Numbered from the stretch's first letter, positions 40,418 to 49,304 are shown. The stretch is 64,000 bases of DNA from JABWCQ01 sp964530625 (GCA_964530625.1 CAZHAK010000002.1:124001-188000), one strand, 5' to 3'. Numbers and translations: made by a program. Notes: generated by a model from the sequence alone, not told the origin.

Positions 40418-41220
40418 GCGACCTGTTGACCCCGCGTTTCGTTTATGTCGGAATTCATGACGCGCTCGACGCGATTCCACGCTTGACGGAATTGGGCTTG
40501 GGTATCGAGGTAATGTTCAACTCGACAACAGATATTTGGCCGAAAATAAAGTGGGACGTGCTGCTGGGGTTGGCCGACGACTTTGCGGAAGCCGAGCTAC
40601 CCGTCGCGTGTCACGGACCGTTTTATAATCTCGCCGTGGCGGGCCGGGACGCTCATATTGCAGAGTATTCGTATCAATCTTTGTCAGCGGGCATCGAGGC
40701 CGCGCGAGTATTGGGCTCTCCTCTGATGGTCTTTCACACAGGCTATCTTCCGCAAATGACTCCGACTAGTCGTGAGAAGTGGCTTACGACATTTTGCGAG
40801 AAACTGACGCGCTTGCTGGACGTCGCCTCGACCAACGGTATCGTACTGGCGATGGAGAACACATACGAACCGGACACGACGTTGTTTGAAGAGATTTTCG
40901 CGCAAGTGCAGCATCCGTTCCTTGGAATGTGCTTCGACACTGGGCATGCGGCCTGTTTTGCGACGATTCCTCCCACCGATTGGATAGAAAAATTTTCCGA
41001 GCAAATTGTTCACCTGCATTTAAGTGATAATGACGGACTCTCCGATTTGCACTGGGGATTAGGCAAAGGCGTCGTTAATGTTTCAACGCTGATTGGCCCA
41101 CTTTTGTCCCGCGGAGCGCGACCGTCCGTTACTTTTGAAGTTTCATTAGATGAAGCGAAAGCCTCAAGCGACTATTTAACACGATCGCTGGCGGCTTCGC
41201 TGCCTTCCAGCCATGACTAA
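40414..41220 (+). CDS. Sugar phosphate isomerase/epimerase-like TIM barrel protein
   Basis: 268 residues of the AP-endonuclease-2-like TIM barrel. Putative metal ligands lie in VFHTGYLPQ, LAMENTYEPD, MCFDTGHAACF, HLHLSDNDGLSD and VTFEVSLDE, a full xylose-isomerase-like set. Members include sugar epimerases, endonuclease IV and ring-cleavage lyases, so the reaction is open. GTG start overlaps the biotin carrier stop (GTGA). Within an acyl-CoA cluster its role is not obvious. Confidence 0.75.
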   Translation: MSDLLTPRFVYVGIHDALDAIPRLTELGLGIEVMFNSTTDIWPKIKWDVLLGLADDFAEAELPVACHGPFYNLAVAGRDAHIAEYSYQSLSAGIEAARVLGSPLMVFHTGYLPQMTPTSREKWLTTFCEKLTRLLDVASTNGIVLAMENTYEPDTTLFEEIFAQVQHPFLGMCFDTGHAACFATIPPTDWIEKFSEQIVHLHLSDNDGLSDLHWGLGKGVVNVSTLIGPLLSRGARPSVTFEVSLDEAKASSDYLTRSLAASLPSSHD

Positions 41221-41401
41221 TTCCGAAAAAAAGCCCAAGCCTCCCAAGCCTGCAGATCTGGAAAAGATTGAGCGCATGCTTCGAGACGCCGATATTTCGC
41301 CTGAAGAATATCAGGCACTTAAAGAAGAATTAAAGCGAAACCGCCGCCGCAACGAGGGCGCGGGCGATAATCCGTTGGATAATATGTATGAAGAATTTTA
41401 A
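41213..41401 (+). CDS. Small charged protein, hypothetical
   Basis: 62 residues, rich in Lys, Glu, Pro and Arg, starting KKPKPPKPADLEKIERMLRD and ending NPLDNMYEEF. It is mostly helical with a disordered Pro/Lys start, with no recognised domain. The start overlaps the TIM-barrel gene by eight bases, and it is followed after 15 bases by the acyl-CoA dehydrogenase, so it is translated with the cluster. The overlap and intact frame support a real gene. Confidence 0.6.
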   Translation: MTNSEKKPKPPKPADLEKIERMLRDADISPEEYQALKEELKRNRRRNEGAGDNPLDNMYEEF

Positions 41402-41416
41402 GGAATACACCCTCCG

Positions 41417-42583
41417 ATGAGTCTTGGAGACAGACTGCCACTCACTGAAGAGCAAAAAATGCTGCGCGACATGGTGCGTGATTTTGCGCAGAACAAAATC
41501 AAGCCAATAGCCGCTGAGATTGACGAAACCGAGCGCTTTCCTGAAGAAATTTTTGCGGAGATGGGCGAGCTGGGTTTAATGGGTATACCCTATCCCGATG
41601 AATACGGCGGAGCAGGCATGGACTACACGTCGTATGCTTTGGCTGTAGAAGAAGTCGCGAAAGTCTGCGGTTCGACCGCGCTGGGATTGGCGGCTCACAT
41701 TTCATTGGGCTGCGGCCCGATCTATCTGTTCGGAACAGAGCAACAAAAGAAAAAATATCTGCCGGATCTTTGTGCCGGCAAACACATGGGCGGTTTCGGC
41801 TTGACCGAGCCGCAAGCGGGCAGCGACGCGGGCGCGACCAAGACAACGTGTTTGGATCAGGGAGATCACTTCCTCTTGAACGGCACAAAAGTCTATTGCA
41901 CAAACGGGTCCTACTCGAAAACCTATGTAGTCAGCGCTCTGACCGAAAAGGGCAAAGGCACTCGCGGTATAAGCTGTTTCATCGTAGAACGCGACTGGGA
42001 CGGTTTCGCGGTCGGCAAGAAAGAGCGCAAGCTCGGCGTGCGCGGCTCTGATACCGTTGTTTTGCATTTTAACGACGTCAAAGTTCCCAAGGGAAATCTG
42101 CTCGGCAATCCCGGCGAAGGCTTTAAGCAGATGCTGGTGACGTTGGACGGCGGCAGAATTTCTATCGGCGCGATGGCGTTGGGACTTGCGGAGGGCGCCT
42201 ATCTCGAAACGCTAAAGTATGTCACGGGCCGTCAAGCCTTCGATCAACGAATCGCGGACTTTCAAGCCACGCAATTCAAACTTGCGGACATGTTTGTGAA
42301 TATCGAAGCCGCGCGTCATTTGATTTTTGACGCGGCACGCAAGAAAGACAACGGTGAAGAGTTTGCTCGCGAGGCCGCGATGGCCAAGCTGTTCGCCAGT
42401 GAAGTCGGCGCGAAAGTGACGTCACAAGCGATCCAGTTGCATGGCGGCTACGGCTATATCCGCGAGTATCCAGTCGAACGCATGTTCCGCGACAATAAGC
42501 TGACGGAAATCGGTGAAGGCACGTCGGAGATTCAACGACTCGTCATCGCCCGCTCGCTCCTTAAAGAGTGGGACGCAGCGTAA
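41417..42583 (+). CDS. Acyl-CoA dehydrogenase (short-/branched-chain)
   Basis: 388 residues with the standard three domains. FAD/substrate motifs are GGFGLTEPQAGSDAGATKT and YCTNGSYSKTYVV. The catalytic base is Glu367 in EIGEGTSEIQRLVIARSLL, the position used by butyryl-CoA dehydrogenases; isovaleryl-CoA dehydrogenase uses a different Glu and has Ala/Gly here. The IGxGTSEIxRLVI context is otherwise like isovaleryl-type enzymes. In this cluster it could provide the isovaleryl- or butyryl-CoA oxidation. AAGGA precedes the ATG. Confidence 0.9.
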   Translation: MSLGDRLPLTEEQKMLRDMVRDFAQNKIKPIAAEIDETERFPEEIFAEMGELGLMGIPYPDEYGGAGMDYTSYALAVEEVAKVCGSTALGLAAHISLGCGPIYLFGTEQQKKKYLPDLCAGKHMGGFGLTEPQAGSDAGATKTTCLDQGDHFLLNGTKVYCTNGSYSKTYVVSALTEKGKGTRGISCFIVERDWDGFAVGKKERKLGVRGSDTVVLHFNDVKVPKGNLLGNPGEGFKQMLVTLDGGRISIGAMALGLAEGAYLETLKYVTGRQAFDQRIADFQATQFKLADMFVNIEAARHLIFDAARKKDNGEEFAREAAMAKLFASEVGAKVTSQAIQLHGGYGYIREYPVERMFRDNKLTEIGEGTSEIQRLVIARSLLKEWDAA

Positions 42584-42609
42584 TCGCCTTGCGGAAGCAC
42601 AAAGTCTAA

Positions 42610-43470
42610 ATGCATGTATCCCTCGGTTCGCTTCGCGTTGACGTCATTGACGACGGCTTGTTCGAACTTCGACCCGAAACGTTTGTCAAAGTAACGAAAG
42701 GTCGAAACGCCGAGCTACTCGACAAAGGCCGGTTTCGCCCGCGGATTAAGGTTGGCTTCAACAGCCTGCTGATTCGCAGTGAAGGCACGACTGTGTTGGT
42801 TGATCCCGGTACAGGCGACAAAGAACGCATTGCGGAGCGACGCAGTTACAATTTAGATTGGCCGCGCAAAGTTCTTCCGAGATTGCGCGAGCTTGGCATC
42901 CGCCGGGAAGAAGTCAGCCACGTCGTTTTGACACACTTACATTGGGATCACGCCGGAGCTTGTACGACGATCGGTCACGGTGGGCAACTGGAACCGACTT
43001 TTCCGAACGCCCGTGTGATCATGCATTATCGAGAACTCGAAGGCGCGCGCAAGGCTTTGGCCGACAGAGATGACGGCTACTGCGCAGACGATTTCGAGCC
43101 TCTGGTCACTGCCCGAAAGTTAAATCTATTGGATAGCGACGACACAAGCATTTTCCCTTGGTTATCTTGCCATTGGAGCGGAGGGCATAGCCCGGGACAT
43201 TTGGTGGTGCGGATCGGTTCACCTGAAGGGTCGCACGTCATGTATCCCGGCGATGTGCTGCCGACGACGTCTCAGTTATCTCTGGACAGCGGGATGTCCT
43301 ATGATCAGAATCCTGCGGAACTCGTGAACGCGAAAAAGAAATTCTTGAGCCTTGCCGCAAATGAAGGGGATTTAGTCATCCTCGTTCACGCGCCTCGCAA
43401 CCGTGCGGGGCATATCAAGATACTACCAGCGGGCGACTACAAGTTTGAACCCGTCGCTCTTGAAAAATAA
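42610..43470 (+). CDS. MBL-fold metallo-hydrolase
   Basis: 286 residues of the metallo-beta-lactamase fold. The zinc motif is VVLTHLHWDHAGAC (HxHxDH), with further ligands in WSGGHSPGHLVVRIG and VMYPGDVLPT. The N-terminal part (GFNSLLIRSEGTTVLVDPGT) is typical of AHL-lactonase/quorum-quenching-like and general thioesterase-like branches. The substrate is unknown; hydrolysis of a thioester would suit the acyl-CoA cluster but is only inference. It lies 26 bases after the acyl-CoA dehydrogenase. Confidence 0.8.
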   Translation: MHVSLGSLRVDVIDDGLFELRPETFVKVTKGRNAELLDKGRFRPRIKVGFNSLLIRSEGTTVLVDPGTGDKERIAERRSYNLDWPRKVLPRLRELGIRREEVSHVVLTHLHWDHAGACTTIGHGGQLEPTFPNARVIMHYRELEGARKALADRDDGYCADDFEPLVTARKLNLLDSDDTSIFPWLSCHWSGGHSPGHLVVRIGSPEGSHVMYPGDVLPTTSQLSLDSGMSYDQNPAELVNAKKKFLSLAANEGDLVILVHAPRNRAGHIKILPAGDYKFEPVALEK

Positions 43471-43497
43471 CATCATAAAATTGGGTTGTAATCAGTA

Positions 43498-44679
43498 ATG
43501 AATCCGAATACACCTGTCATTACCTCTGCCGCGCGTACCGCCATTGGCGCGTTTATGGGCTCGTTTGCCTCCGTGCCAGCGACAGCGCTTGCCGCGCATG
43601 TCCTGAAGGCAAATTTAGATCGATCGCGAGTGGATCCGAAAGAAGTGGATGAAGTCATTTTGGGTCAGGTGCTGCAAGCCGGAGTGGGCCAAGCCCCCGC
43701 TCGGCAGGCAGCGCTCTTTGCCGGAATTCCGAACACATCATCCGCGTGGACGGTCAATAAAGTTTGCTCGTCAGGTTTGCGAGCGATCATGTCCGCGGCT
43801 CAGTCAATTTCACTCGGAGAAACCAAAGTCATGCTGGCCGGCGGCATGGAAAATATGTCGCTTGCACCGTATGCTTTAGATCGTGCACGCGCGGGGTATC
43901 GCCTTGGCAATGGAATCATCACGGACTTGATGGTCAGCGATGGCCTTTGGGATCCACACAACAACATCCATATGGGATCTTGCGCGGAAATGTGCGCCAA
44001 GGAATATAAGTTCACCCGCGAACAGCAGGATGAGTTTGCCGCTGAATCCTATCGTCACGCTATTGCCGCACAAAAGGAGGGCAAATTCAAAGACGAAATC
44101 GTTCCCGTGGTGATCAAGGGCCGCAAAGGCGAAGTCTCGGTGGATACCGATGAAGAGCCGGGCAACGTGAATTTTGAAAAGATGCCGCTGCTCAAGCCCG
44201 CCTTTGAAAAAGAAGGCACAATCACGGCGGCGAACGCCTCGAAAATAAACGACGGCGCGTCGGCGGTGATGGTGATGTCGTATGAAGAATCCCAACGCCG
44301 CGGTTTGAAACCGTTAGCCCGGATTGTGGGTCACTCAACGTTCAGTCACGCTCCTGAATGGTTCACGACAGCTCCCGCTCCTGCAGTGCAGAAACTTTTG
44401 CGCCGCATTGATTGGAAAGTGTCGGACGTTGATTTGTTTGAGCTGAACGAAGCATTTTCAGTCGTCGGGTTATATAACACCAAAGAACTCGGCGTGCCGA
44501 GTAACAAGGTGAACGTCTGGGGTGGTGCGGTGGCGTTGGGCCATCCCATCGGCTCTTCAGGTTGCCGCATTGTTGTGACCCTTTTGCACGCGCTCAAAAA
44601 TCGCGGCGGCAAACGTGGCGTCGTTGGAATCTGCAATGGCGGCGGCGAAGCCACAGCCATGGCAGTTGAAATGCTATAG
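43498..44679 (+). CDS. Acetyl-CoA acetyltransferase (thiolase)
   Basis: 393 residues, the standard thiolase II size. Active-site Cys90 in NKVCSSGLRA, His in GGAVALGHPIGSSGCR and the second Cys in VGICNGGGEATAM complete the triad. It joins or splits acetoacetyl-CoA with CoA. In leucine breakdown and beta-oxidation it would give two acetyl-CoA. The following 78 bases up to the dehydrogenase gene contain a GC-rich palindromic stretch (GCGCGCGAGCGCG) but no clear terminator. Confidence 0.95.
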   Translation: MNPNTPVITSAARTAIGAFMGSFASVPATALAAHVLKANLDRSRVDPKEVDEVILGQVLQAGVGQAPARQAALFAGIPNTSSAWTVNKVCSSGLRAIMSAAQSISLGETKVMLAGGMENMSLAPYALDRARAGYRLGNGIITDLMVSDGLWDPHNNIHMGSCAEMCAKEYKFTREQQDEFAAESYRHAIAAQKEGKFKDEIVPVVIKGRKGEVSVDTDEEPGNVNFEKMPLLKPAFEKEGTITAANASKINDGASAVMVMSYEESQRRGLKPLARIVGHSTFSHAPEWFTTAPAPAVQKLLRRIDWKVSDVDLFELNEAFSVVGLYNTKELGVPSNKVNVWGGAVALGHPIGSSGCRIVVTLLHALKNRGGKRGVVGICNGGGEATAMAVEML

Positions 44680-44757
44680 TCAACGTTTAATTTAGCCTGC
44701 CCGACCGGGGAATCGCGCGCGAGCGCGGCGCTTCGGCGGAATTGAAAAACAAATTTC

Positions 44758-45612
44758 ATGAGTATCTCCACATTAGCCGTCATTGGCGGCGGCACCATGG
44801 GCAACGGAATCGCCCACATCTGCGCACAAAAAGGCTGCACAGTTCATCTGATTGAAACATCCCAAGCTCTGCTCGATAAAGCGTTGGGAGTCGTGGATAA
44901 TAACCTCGCGCGTCAGGTAACCAAAGGCACGCTGACCGAGCAGGAAAGGACGGACACACTGAGCCGCATCAAAGGCTCCTTGAATATTGAAGACGTCAAG
45001 AATGTCGACATCGTGATTGAAGCGATTGTCGAAAACGAAGCCGTCAAGAAAGAATTGTTTCAGAAGATTGACGCGATGGCGAAGCCGGCAGCGATTCTCG
45101 CCTCGAACACCTCAACGATTTCAATAACACAAATCGCTGCGGCGACCAAGCGCGCAAACAAGTTCATTGGGATGCACTTCATGAACCCCGTGCCGGTCAT
45201 GCAGTTGGTTGAAGTGATTCGCGGTCTGGCTACGGATGACGCGACGCACAAAGCGGTCGTTGAGTTTTCGCAAGCTCTCGGCAAGATACCGATCACGGTC
45301 AACGATTTCCCCGGTTTTGTCTCGAATCGCATTTTGATGCCGATGATAAACGAAGCGGTTTACTGTTTGATGGAAGGCGTCGGCGAAGCGGAAGCGATTG
45401 ACGGAGTGATGAAACTCGGCATGAATCATCCGATGGGTCCGTTGGCTCTGGCTGACCTGATTGGCTTAGACGTTTGTCTTGCCATCATGGAAGTTTTGCA
45501 CCGCGATCTTGGTGATTCAAAATACCGTCCCTGTCCGCTCTTGAGAAAACACGTTGCGGCAGGATACTTAGGCCGCAAGTCAGGACGCGGATTTTACGAT
45601 TACGCAAAGTAA
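44758..45612 (+). CDS. 3-hydroxybutyryl-CoA dehydrogenase
   Basis: 284 residues. NAD-binding Rossmann motif VIGGGTMGNGIAHICAQKG, catalytic region NTSTISITQIAAATKRANKF with His in GMHFMNPVPVMQLVEVIRG, and dimer domain DFPGFVSNRILMPMINEAV. It interconverts 3-hydroxybutyryl-CoA and acetoacetyl-CoA, linking the thiolase with the two acyl-CoA dehydrogenases. Single-domain size excludes the large FadB-type fusion. Confidence 0.95.
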   Translation: MSISTLAVIGGGTMGNGIAHICAQKGCTVHLIETSQALLDKALGVVDNNLARQVTKGTLTEQERTDTLSRIKGSLNIEDVKNVDIVIEAIVENEAVKKELFQKIDAMAKPAAILASNTSTISITQIAAATKRANKFIGMHFMNPVPVMQLVEVIRGLATDDATHKAVVEFSQALGKIPITVNDFPGFVSNRILMPMINEAVYCLMEGVGEAEAIDGVMKLGMNHPMGPLALADLIGLDVCLAIMEVLHRDLGDSKYRPCPLLRKHVAAGYLGRKSGRGFYDYAK

Positions 45613-45624
45613 GGATTGACTGTC

Positions 45625-45948
45625 ATGATTGTTACGACCACCCCGACTGTCGAAGGCCGCAAGGCGGAAGCTTATCTTGGCATTGTTGCCGGAGAAGCGA
45701 TTGTTGGCGCGAATATATTCAAAGATATCTTTGCCGGAATCCGCGACATCGTCGGCGGCCGCAGCGAGGCCTACGAAAAGGAACTCCGCAAAGCTCGCGA
45801 GATCGCCATCCAGGAACTCGGCGAAAATGCCCAGAAGCTGGGCGCGAATGCTGTCGTCGGAGTTGACCTCGATTACGAAGTCATCGGTTCTGGCGGCTCG
45901 ATGCTGATGGTCTCAGCCTCCGGCACCGCCGTCAAACTCTCCGTCTAA
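45625..45948 (+). CDS. YbjQ family (DUF74) protein
   Basis: 107 residues from ATG 45625 (AAGGA about ten bases upstream). The family start MIVTTTPTVEGRKAEAYLGI, then GEAIVGANIFKDIFAGIRDI, GGRSEAYEKELRKAREIAI and ANAVVGVDLDYEVIGSGG, are diagnostic. YbjQ proteins form pentamers and are called putative heavy-metal-binding proteins on weak grounds; true function is unknown. Why it sits in the acyl-CoA cluster is not clear. Confidence 0.85.
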   Translation: MIVTTTPTVEGRKAEAYLGIVAGEAIVGANIFKDIFAGIRDIVGGRSEAYEKELRKAREIAIQELGENAQKLGANAVVGVDLDYEVIGSGGSMLMVSASGTAVKLSV

Positions 45949-45960
45949 TTTTTCCAGGTA

Positions 45961-45988
45961 TTATACCTCTTACCTCTAACCTCATACC
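45961..45988 (+). repeat. Heptad tandem repeat of a second sequence type
   Basis: Four consecutive 7-base units with shared ACC end: TTATACC, TCTTACC, TCTAACC, TCATACC, between the YbjQ and acyl-CoA dehydrogenase genes. The unit differs from the rnpB heptads but has the same length and degenerate style. Confidence 0.65.
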
Positions 45989-45996
45989 TTATCGAT

Positions 45997-47139
45997 ATGG
46001 ATCACCTCCTTTCCGAACAGCACCTCGAAGTAAAAAAAGCGATACGCGAATTTGCCGAAAAAGAGATTGCGCCGACAGTCGCGATTCGCGACGAGCATAG
46101 TGAATTTGCGACAGATATTATCAAGAAGATCGGCGAATTAGGGTTTATGGGGGTGAATACACCGGAAGAGTTGGGCGGCTCTGGCATGGATACGGTCACG
46201 TATGCCATTGTCATTGAAGAGCTGTCCCGCGTTGACCCGTCCGTCGGTGTTATTGTCTCCGTGAACAATTCGTTGGTCTGTTATCCGCTACAGAAATTCG
46301 GCAATGCGGATCAGCACAAACGTTATCTTAAGCCACTTGCTGAAGGCAAATTGCTTGGCGCATTCTGTCTGACCGAGCCGGGCGCGGGTTCCGATGTGTC
46401 GGGCCTGACGATGGCCGCGATTAAGGACGGAGATGATTATATTCTGACGGGTGAAAAAGCGTTTATCACCAACGGCCTGATGTCGGACACTTATATCGTC
46501 ATGGCCCGCACGGACAAAGAAAACAGGACCAAGGGAATCAGCGCCTTCATTGTGGATGCGACGATGCCCGGCTTCAAACGCGGCCCCAACGAAAAGAAAA
46601 TGGGCATCCGCTCGTCGGATTGCTGCATGATAATTCTGGAAGAGTGCCGTGTTCCCAAGGCAAATTTGCTGGGCAAAGAAGGCGACGGCTTCAAAGTCGC
46701 GATGACGGCGCTCGACAGCGGTCGCATCGGAATAGCAGCTCAAGCGGTGGGTCTCGCTCAGGGCGCGCTTGAAGAAGCTGTAAAGTACTCGAAAATCCGC
46801 GAGCAGTTTAATCAGCCGATTGCCGAGTTCCAAGCGATTCAATTCAAACTTGCGGATATGGAGATGATGACCGAAGCCGCGCGGCTTCTGAATTACAGCG
46901 CGGCGCGCAAGAAGGATACGGGTCAGCGCTTCACGCACGAAGCGGCAATGGCAAAACTCTACGCCTCGGACATTGTCATGCGCGTGACCATGGATGCGGT
47001 GCAGATTCACGGCGGCAACGGCTACTTGATGGACTTCCCCGTGGAACGCATGTTAAGAGACGCTAAAGTTACGGAAATTTACGAAGGTACATCTGAAATA
47101 CAACGCACTATCATTGCACGAACTTTGTTGAGCAACTAA
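45997..47139 (+). CDS. Acyl-CoA dehydrogenase, butyryl-CoA type
   Basis: 380 residues. Motifs LGAFCLTEPGAGSDVSGLTM and FITNGLMSDTYIVMARTD bind FAD and substrate; the catalytic base is Glu363 in IYEGTSEIQRTIIARTLL, the short-chain (butyryl-CoA) position. The partner electron-transfer flavoprotein is not in this window. The gene overlaps ilvE by three bases (TAATG). Together with the hydroxybutyryl-CoA dehydrogenase and thiolase it gives a complete short-chain oxidation set except for a dedicated crotonase. Confidence 0.93.
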   Translation: MDHLLSEQHLEVKKAIREFAEKEIAPTVAIRDEHSEFATDIIKKIGELGFMGVNTPEELGGSGMDTVTYAIVIEELSRVDPSVGVIVSVNNSLVCYPLQKFGNADQHKRYLKPLAEGKLLGAFCLTEPGAGSDVSGLTMAAIKDGDDYILTGEKAFITNGLMSDTYIVMARTDKENRTKGISAFIVDATMPGFKRGPNEKKMGIRSSDCCMIILEECRVPKANLLGKEGDGFKVAMTALDSGRIGIAAQAVGLAQGALEEAVKYSKIREQFNQPIAEFQAIQFKLADMEMMTEAARLLNYSAARKKDTGQRFTHEAAMAKLYASDIVMRVTMDAVQIHGGNGYLMDFPVERMLRDAKVTEIYEGTSEIQRTIIARTLLSN

Positions 47140-48098
47140 TGCAAACAGCAATAGCAAAGGAGCCGAGAGTGGCAAAATCGCGCTTCGACGAAACATTACA
47201 AATATGGATGAGTGGCGAGCTTATCAAGTGGGAGGACGCAACCACTCACGTCGCGACTCACGCGCTTCACTATGGGTCAGCCGTTTTTGAAGGCATTCGC
47301 GCCTACAAGACTGAACGCGGAACAACTATCTGGGGCTTAAAGCAGCACATACGCCGCCTGTTTGATTCGGCAAAGATTTATCGTATGCCGGTGCCGTTCA
47401 CACAGGAGCAGATAATCCTTGCTTGCAAGGAAGTCGTAGAATCCAATAACATGGACGAGGCCTATCTGCGTCCGCTGCTTTATCGCGGCTACAATTCGCT
47501 TGGTGTGCATCCTAAAGAGTGCCCAACCGAATGTGTGATTATTCCCTTGCGCTGGGGTAAGTATCTGGGTCCGGAAGCGCTCGAGTTGGGCGTGGATGTC
47601 ATGATTTCAACGTGGACGCGCATCGCGCCGAACACCCTCCCTGCCTTGGCAAAGTCCGCCGCAAATTACGCAAACTCCATTTTGACGGTCGTGGACGCGC
47701 AAGTACTTGGGTTCACTGAAGGCATCGCGCTCGACACCAATGGTTACGTCTCCGAAGGATCGGGCGAGAACATTTTCGTCATTCGTGACGGAAAAATTGT
47801 GACTCCACCTTTGGGTGCGTCCGTCTTGCCCGGCATCACGCGCGGCTGTATCATGCAGATTGCCCGCGAGATGAACATTCCGATTACGGAAGGGTTGATT
47901 CCGCGCGAACTGCTTTACATCGCCGACGAAGTGTTTTTTACGGGCACGGCGGCGGAAGTAACTCCTGTTCGCTCGGTGGACAAGGTCTCCATCGGAGAAG
48001 GGAAAGCGGGTCCGCTAACCCGCAAGATTCAGGCTGCGTTCTTTGATTTGATCGAAGGCCGCCGAGAAGATTCGCTCGGACTGCATTACTGGTTATAG
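47139..48098 (+). CDS. ilvE: Branched-chain amino acid aminotransferase
   Basis: 319 residues of fold-type IV PLP enzymes. HYGSAVFEGIRAYKTERG, PLLYRGYNSLGVHP, the PLP lysine Lys172 in NTLPALAKSAANYANS, and GYVSEGSGENIFVIRDGKI are the family blocks. It converts leucine, isoleucine and valine to their 2-oxo acids. Placed at the end of the carboxylase/dehydrogenase cluster it fits the first step of leucine breakdown, though it can work in biosynthesis as well. Confidence 0.93.
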   Translation: MQTAIAKEPRVAKSRFDETLQIWMSGELIKWEDATTHVATHALHYGSAVFEGIRAYKTERGTTIWGLKQHIRRLFDSAKIYRMPVPFTQEQIILACKEVVESNNMDEAYLRPLLYRGYNSLGVHPKECPTECVIIPLRWGKYLGPEALELGVDVMISTWTRIAPNTLPALAKSAANYANSILTVVDAQVLGFTEGIALDTNGYVSEGSGENIFVIRDGKIVTPPLGASVLPGITRGCIMQIAREMNIPITEGLIPRELLYIADEVFFTGTAAEVTPVRSVDKVSIGEGKAGPLTRKIQAAFFDLIEGRREDSLGLHYWL

Positions 48099-48113
48099 GA
48101 AGAAAAACTCCGC

Positions 48114-48560
48114 ATGCGCAGCAGACGATCCGCTCGTGAGTGGGCACTCCGGGTGCTATATGCTACCCGAATGTCCGGGTATCCGGTTGAACGATGTTTC
48201 GATGATATTCTTCGTGACTCAAAGGAAGACGCGAATCTCATTTTCTGCCGCAAGCTTTGTACACACGCTGCTTCAGGTGACGAAAAAATAGACGAAGAGA
48301 TTCGCCGAGCCGTGCAGAAGTGGGATATTGCCCGATTGGCTGTCATCGACTTGATCGTCTTGCGCATGGCGATCGCGGAATTTCTATATTTTGACGACAT
48401 CCCTTTCAAAGTAACCATCAACGAGGCGATCGAATTGGCCAAAGAGTACTCTACCGCTCAAAGCGGTCGTTTTGTGAATGGAATCCTTGATGCCGTTTGT
48501 GCTGAATTGAAGAAGAACGAGACTCGCAAACAAAAGCTGGCAGCAGCGGAGCCGCGATGA
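48114..48560 (+). CDS. nusB: Transcription antitermination factor NusB
   Basis: 148 residues, all-helical. Conserved features are RSRRSAREWALRVLYATRM at the start, IARLAVIDLIVLRMAIAEF, and the C-terminal INEAIELAKEYSTAQSGRFV followed by NGILDAV. NusB with NusE binds boxA and supports rRNA antitermination. It overlaps the phosphoesterase gene by four bases (ATGA) and is 15 bases behind ilvE. Confidence 0.95.
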   Translation: MRSRRSAREWALRVLYATRMSGYPVERCFDDILRDSKEDANLIFCRKLCTHAASGDEKIDEEIRRAVQKWDIARLAVIDLIVLRMAIAEFLYFDDIPFKVTINEAIELAKEYSTAQSGRFVNGILDAVCAELKKNETRKQKLAAAEPR

Positions 48561-49237
48561 AGCTGGGTATTCTGTCCGACATCCACGGGAACCTTCCCGC
48601 CCTTGAGGCAGTTTTGAGGGACTGCGAGAAGCAAGATTTGGAGACTCTGATATGCCTCGGGGACGTAGTCGGTTATGGTGCAAGCCCCAATGAATGCTGT
48701 GACTTAGTGCGCGAGCGCTGCGCAGCATGTGTGATGGGCAATCACGACAGCGCATTGTGCGAGATTACGCCTATGCAGTTTTTTAACGCTTACGCACGAG
48801 CCGCGATCGAGTGGTCGCAAGCCAGAATAGAAGCGAGTCATAAGCAGTGGTTAGGCACATTACCGTTTACTCACACCTTGGCCGATGTGCTGTTCGTGCA
48901 TGCGACGCCGAAGGACCCCGGCGCGTGGAACTACATCCACAATCCTGATGAAGCGGCCGTGCACTTTGCCGTTATGTCGCCGGGCCGAACTGCGTTTATC
49001 GGACACTCGCACATTCCCGCTCACTTCGCAGGACCGGAAGGGCGGAGGATCATCAATATCGGTGCAGTCGGCCAGCCTCGTGATCGCAATCCGCTGGCAA
49101 GCTATCTGATTTATGAAACCGATACAGGTAGTTTCCAATGGAGCCGCGTACAGTATGATATTCAAAAAGCCGCGCAAAAAATTCGAGACGCGGGTCTGCC
49201 GGAGTTTCTAGCCTCGCGATTGTTCATAGGAATGTAA
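48557..49237 (+). CDS. Metallophosphoesterase, YfcE/MJ0936-like
   Basis: 226 residues. All five calcineurin-type metal blocks are present: ILSDIHGNLPALEAVL (DxH), CLGDVVGYG (GD), VMGNHDSAL (GNHD), FVHATPKDP (H) and IGHSHIPAHF (GHxH), then NIGAVGQPRDRNP. Relatives hydrolyse phosphodiesters or cyclic nucleotides in vitro; the physiological substrate is unknown. It is coupled to nusB. Confidence 0.88.
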   Translation: MKLGILSDIHGNLPALEAVLRDCEKQDLETLICLGDVVGYGASPNECCDLVRERCAACVMGNHDSALCEITPMQFFNAYARAAIEWSQARIEASHKQWLGTLPFTHTLADVLFVHATPKDPGAWNYIHNPDEAAVHFAVMSPGRTAFIGHSHIPAHFAGPEGRRIINIGAVGQPRDRNPLASYLIYETDTGSFQWSRVQYDIQKAAQKIRDAGLPEFLASRLFIGM

Positions 49238-49257
49238 TTCCTTTGTAGAGAGTTAAG

Positions 49258-49282
49258 GGCGGCTCGAATGCCGCCGCTTTAT
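49258..49282 (+). terminator. Hairpin between the phosphoesterase gene and secA
   Basis: Stem GGCGGC / GCCGCC with loop TCGAAT, followed by GCTTTAT. It probably ends the cluster that includes nusB; secA would then have its own promoter in the short remaining stretch or rely on readthrough. Confidence 0.55.
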
Positions 49283-49304
49283 ACGAATCAATGTAAAGAA
49301 GTAG

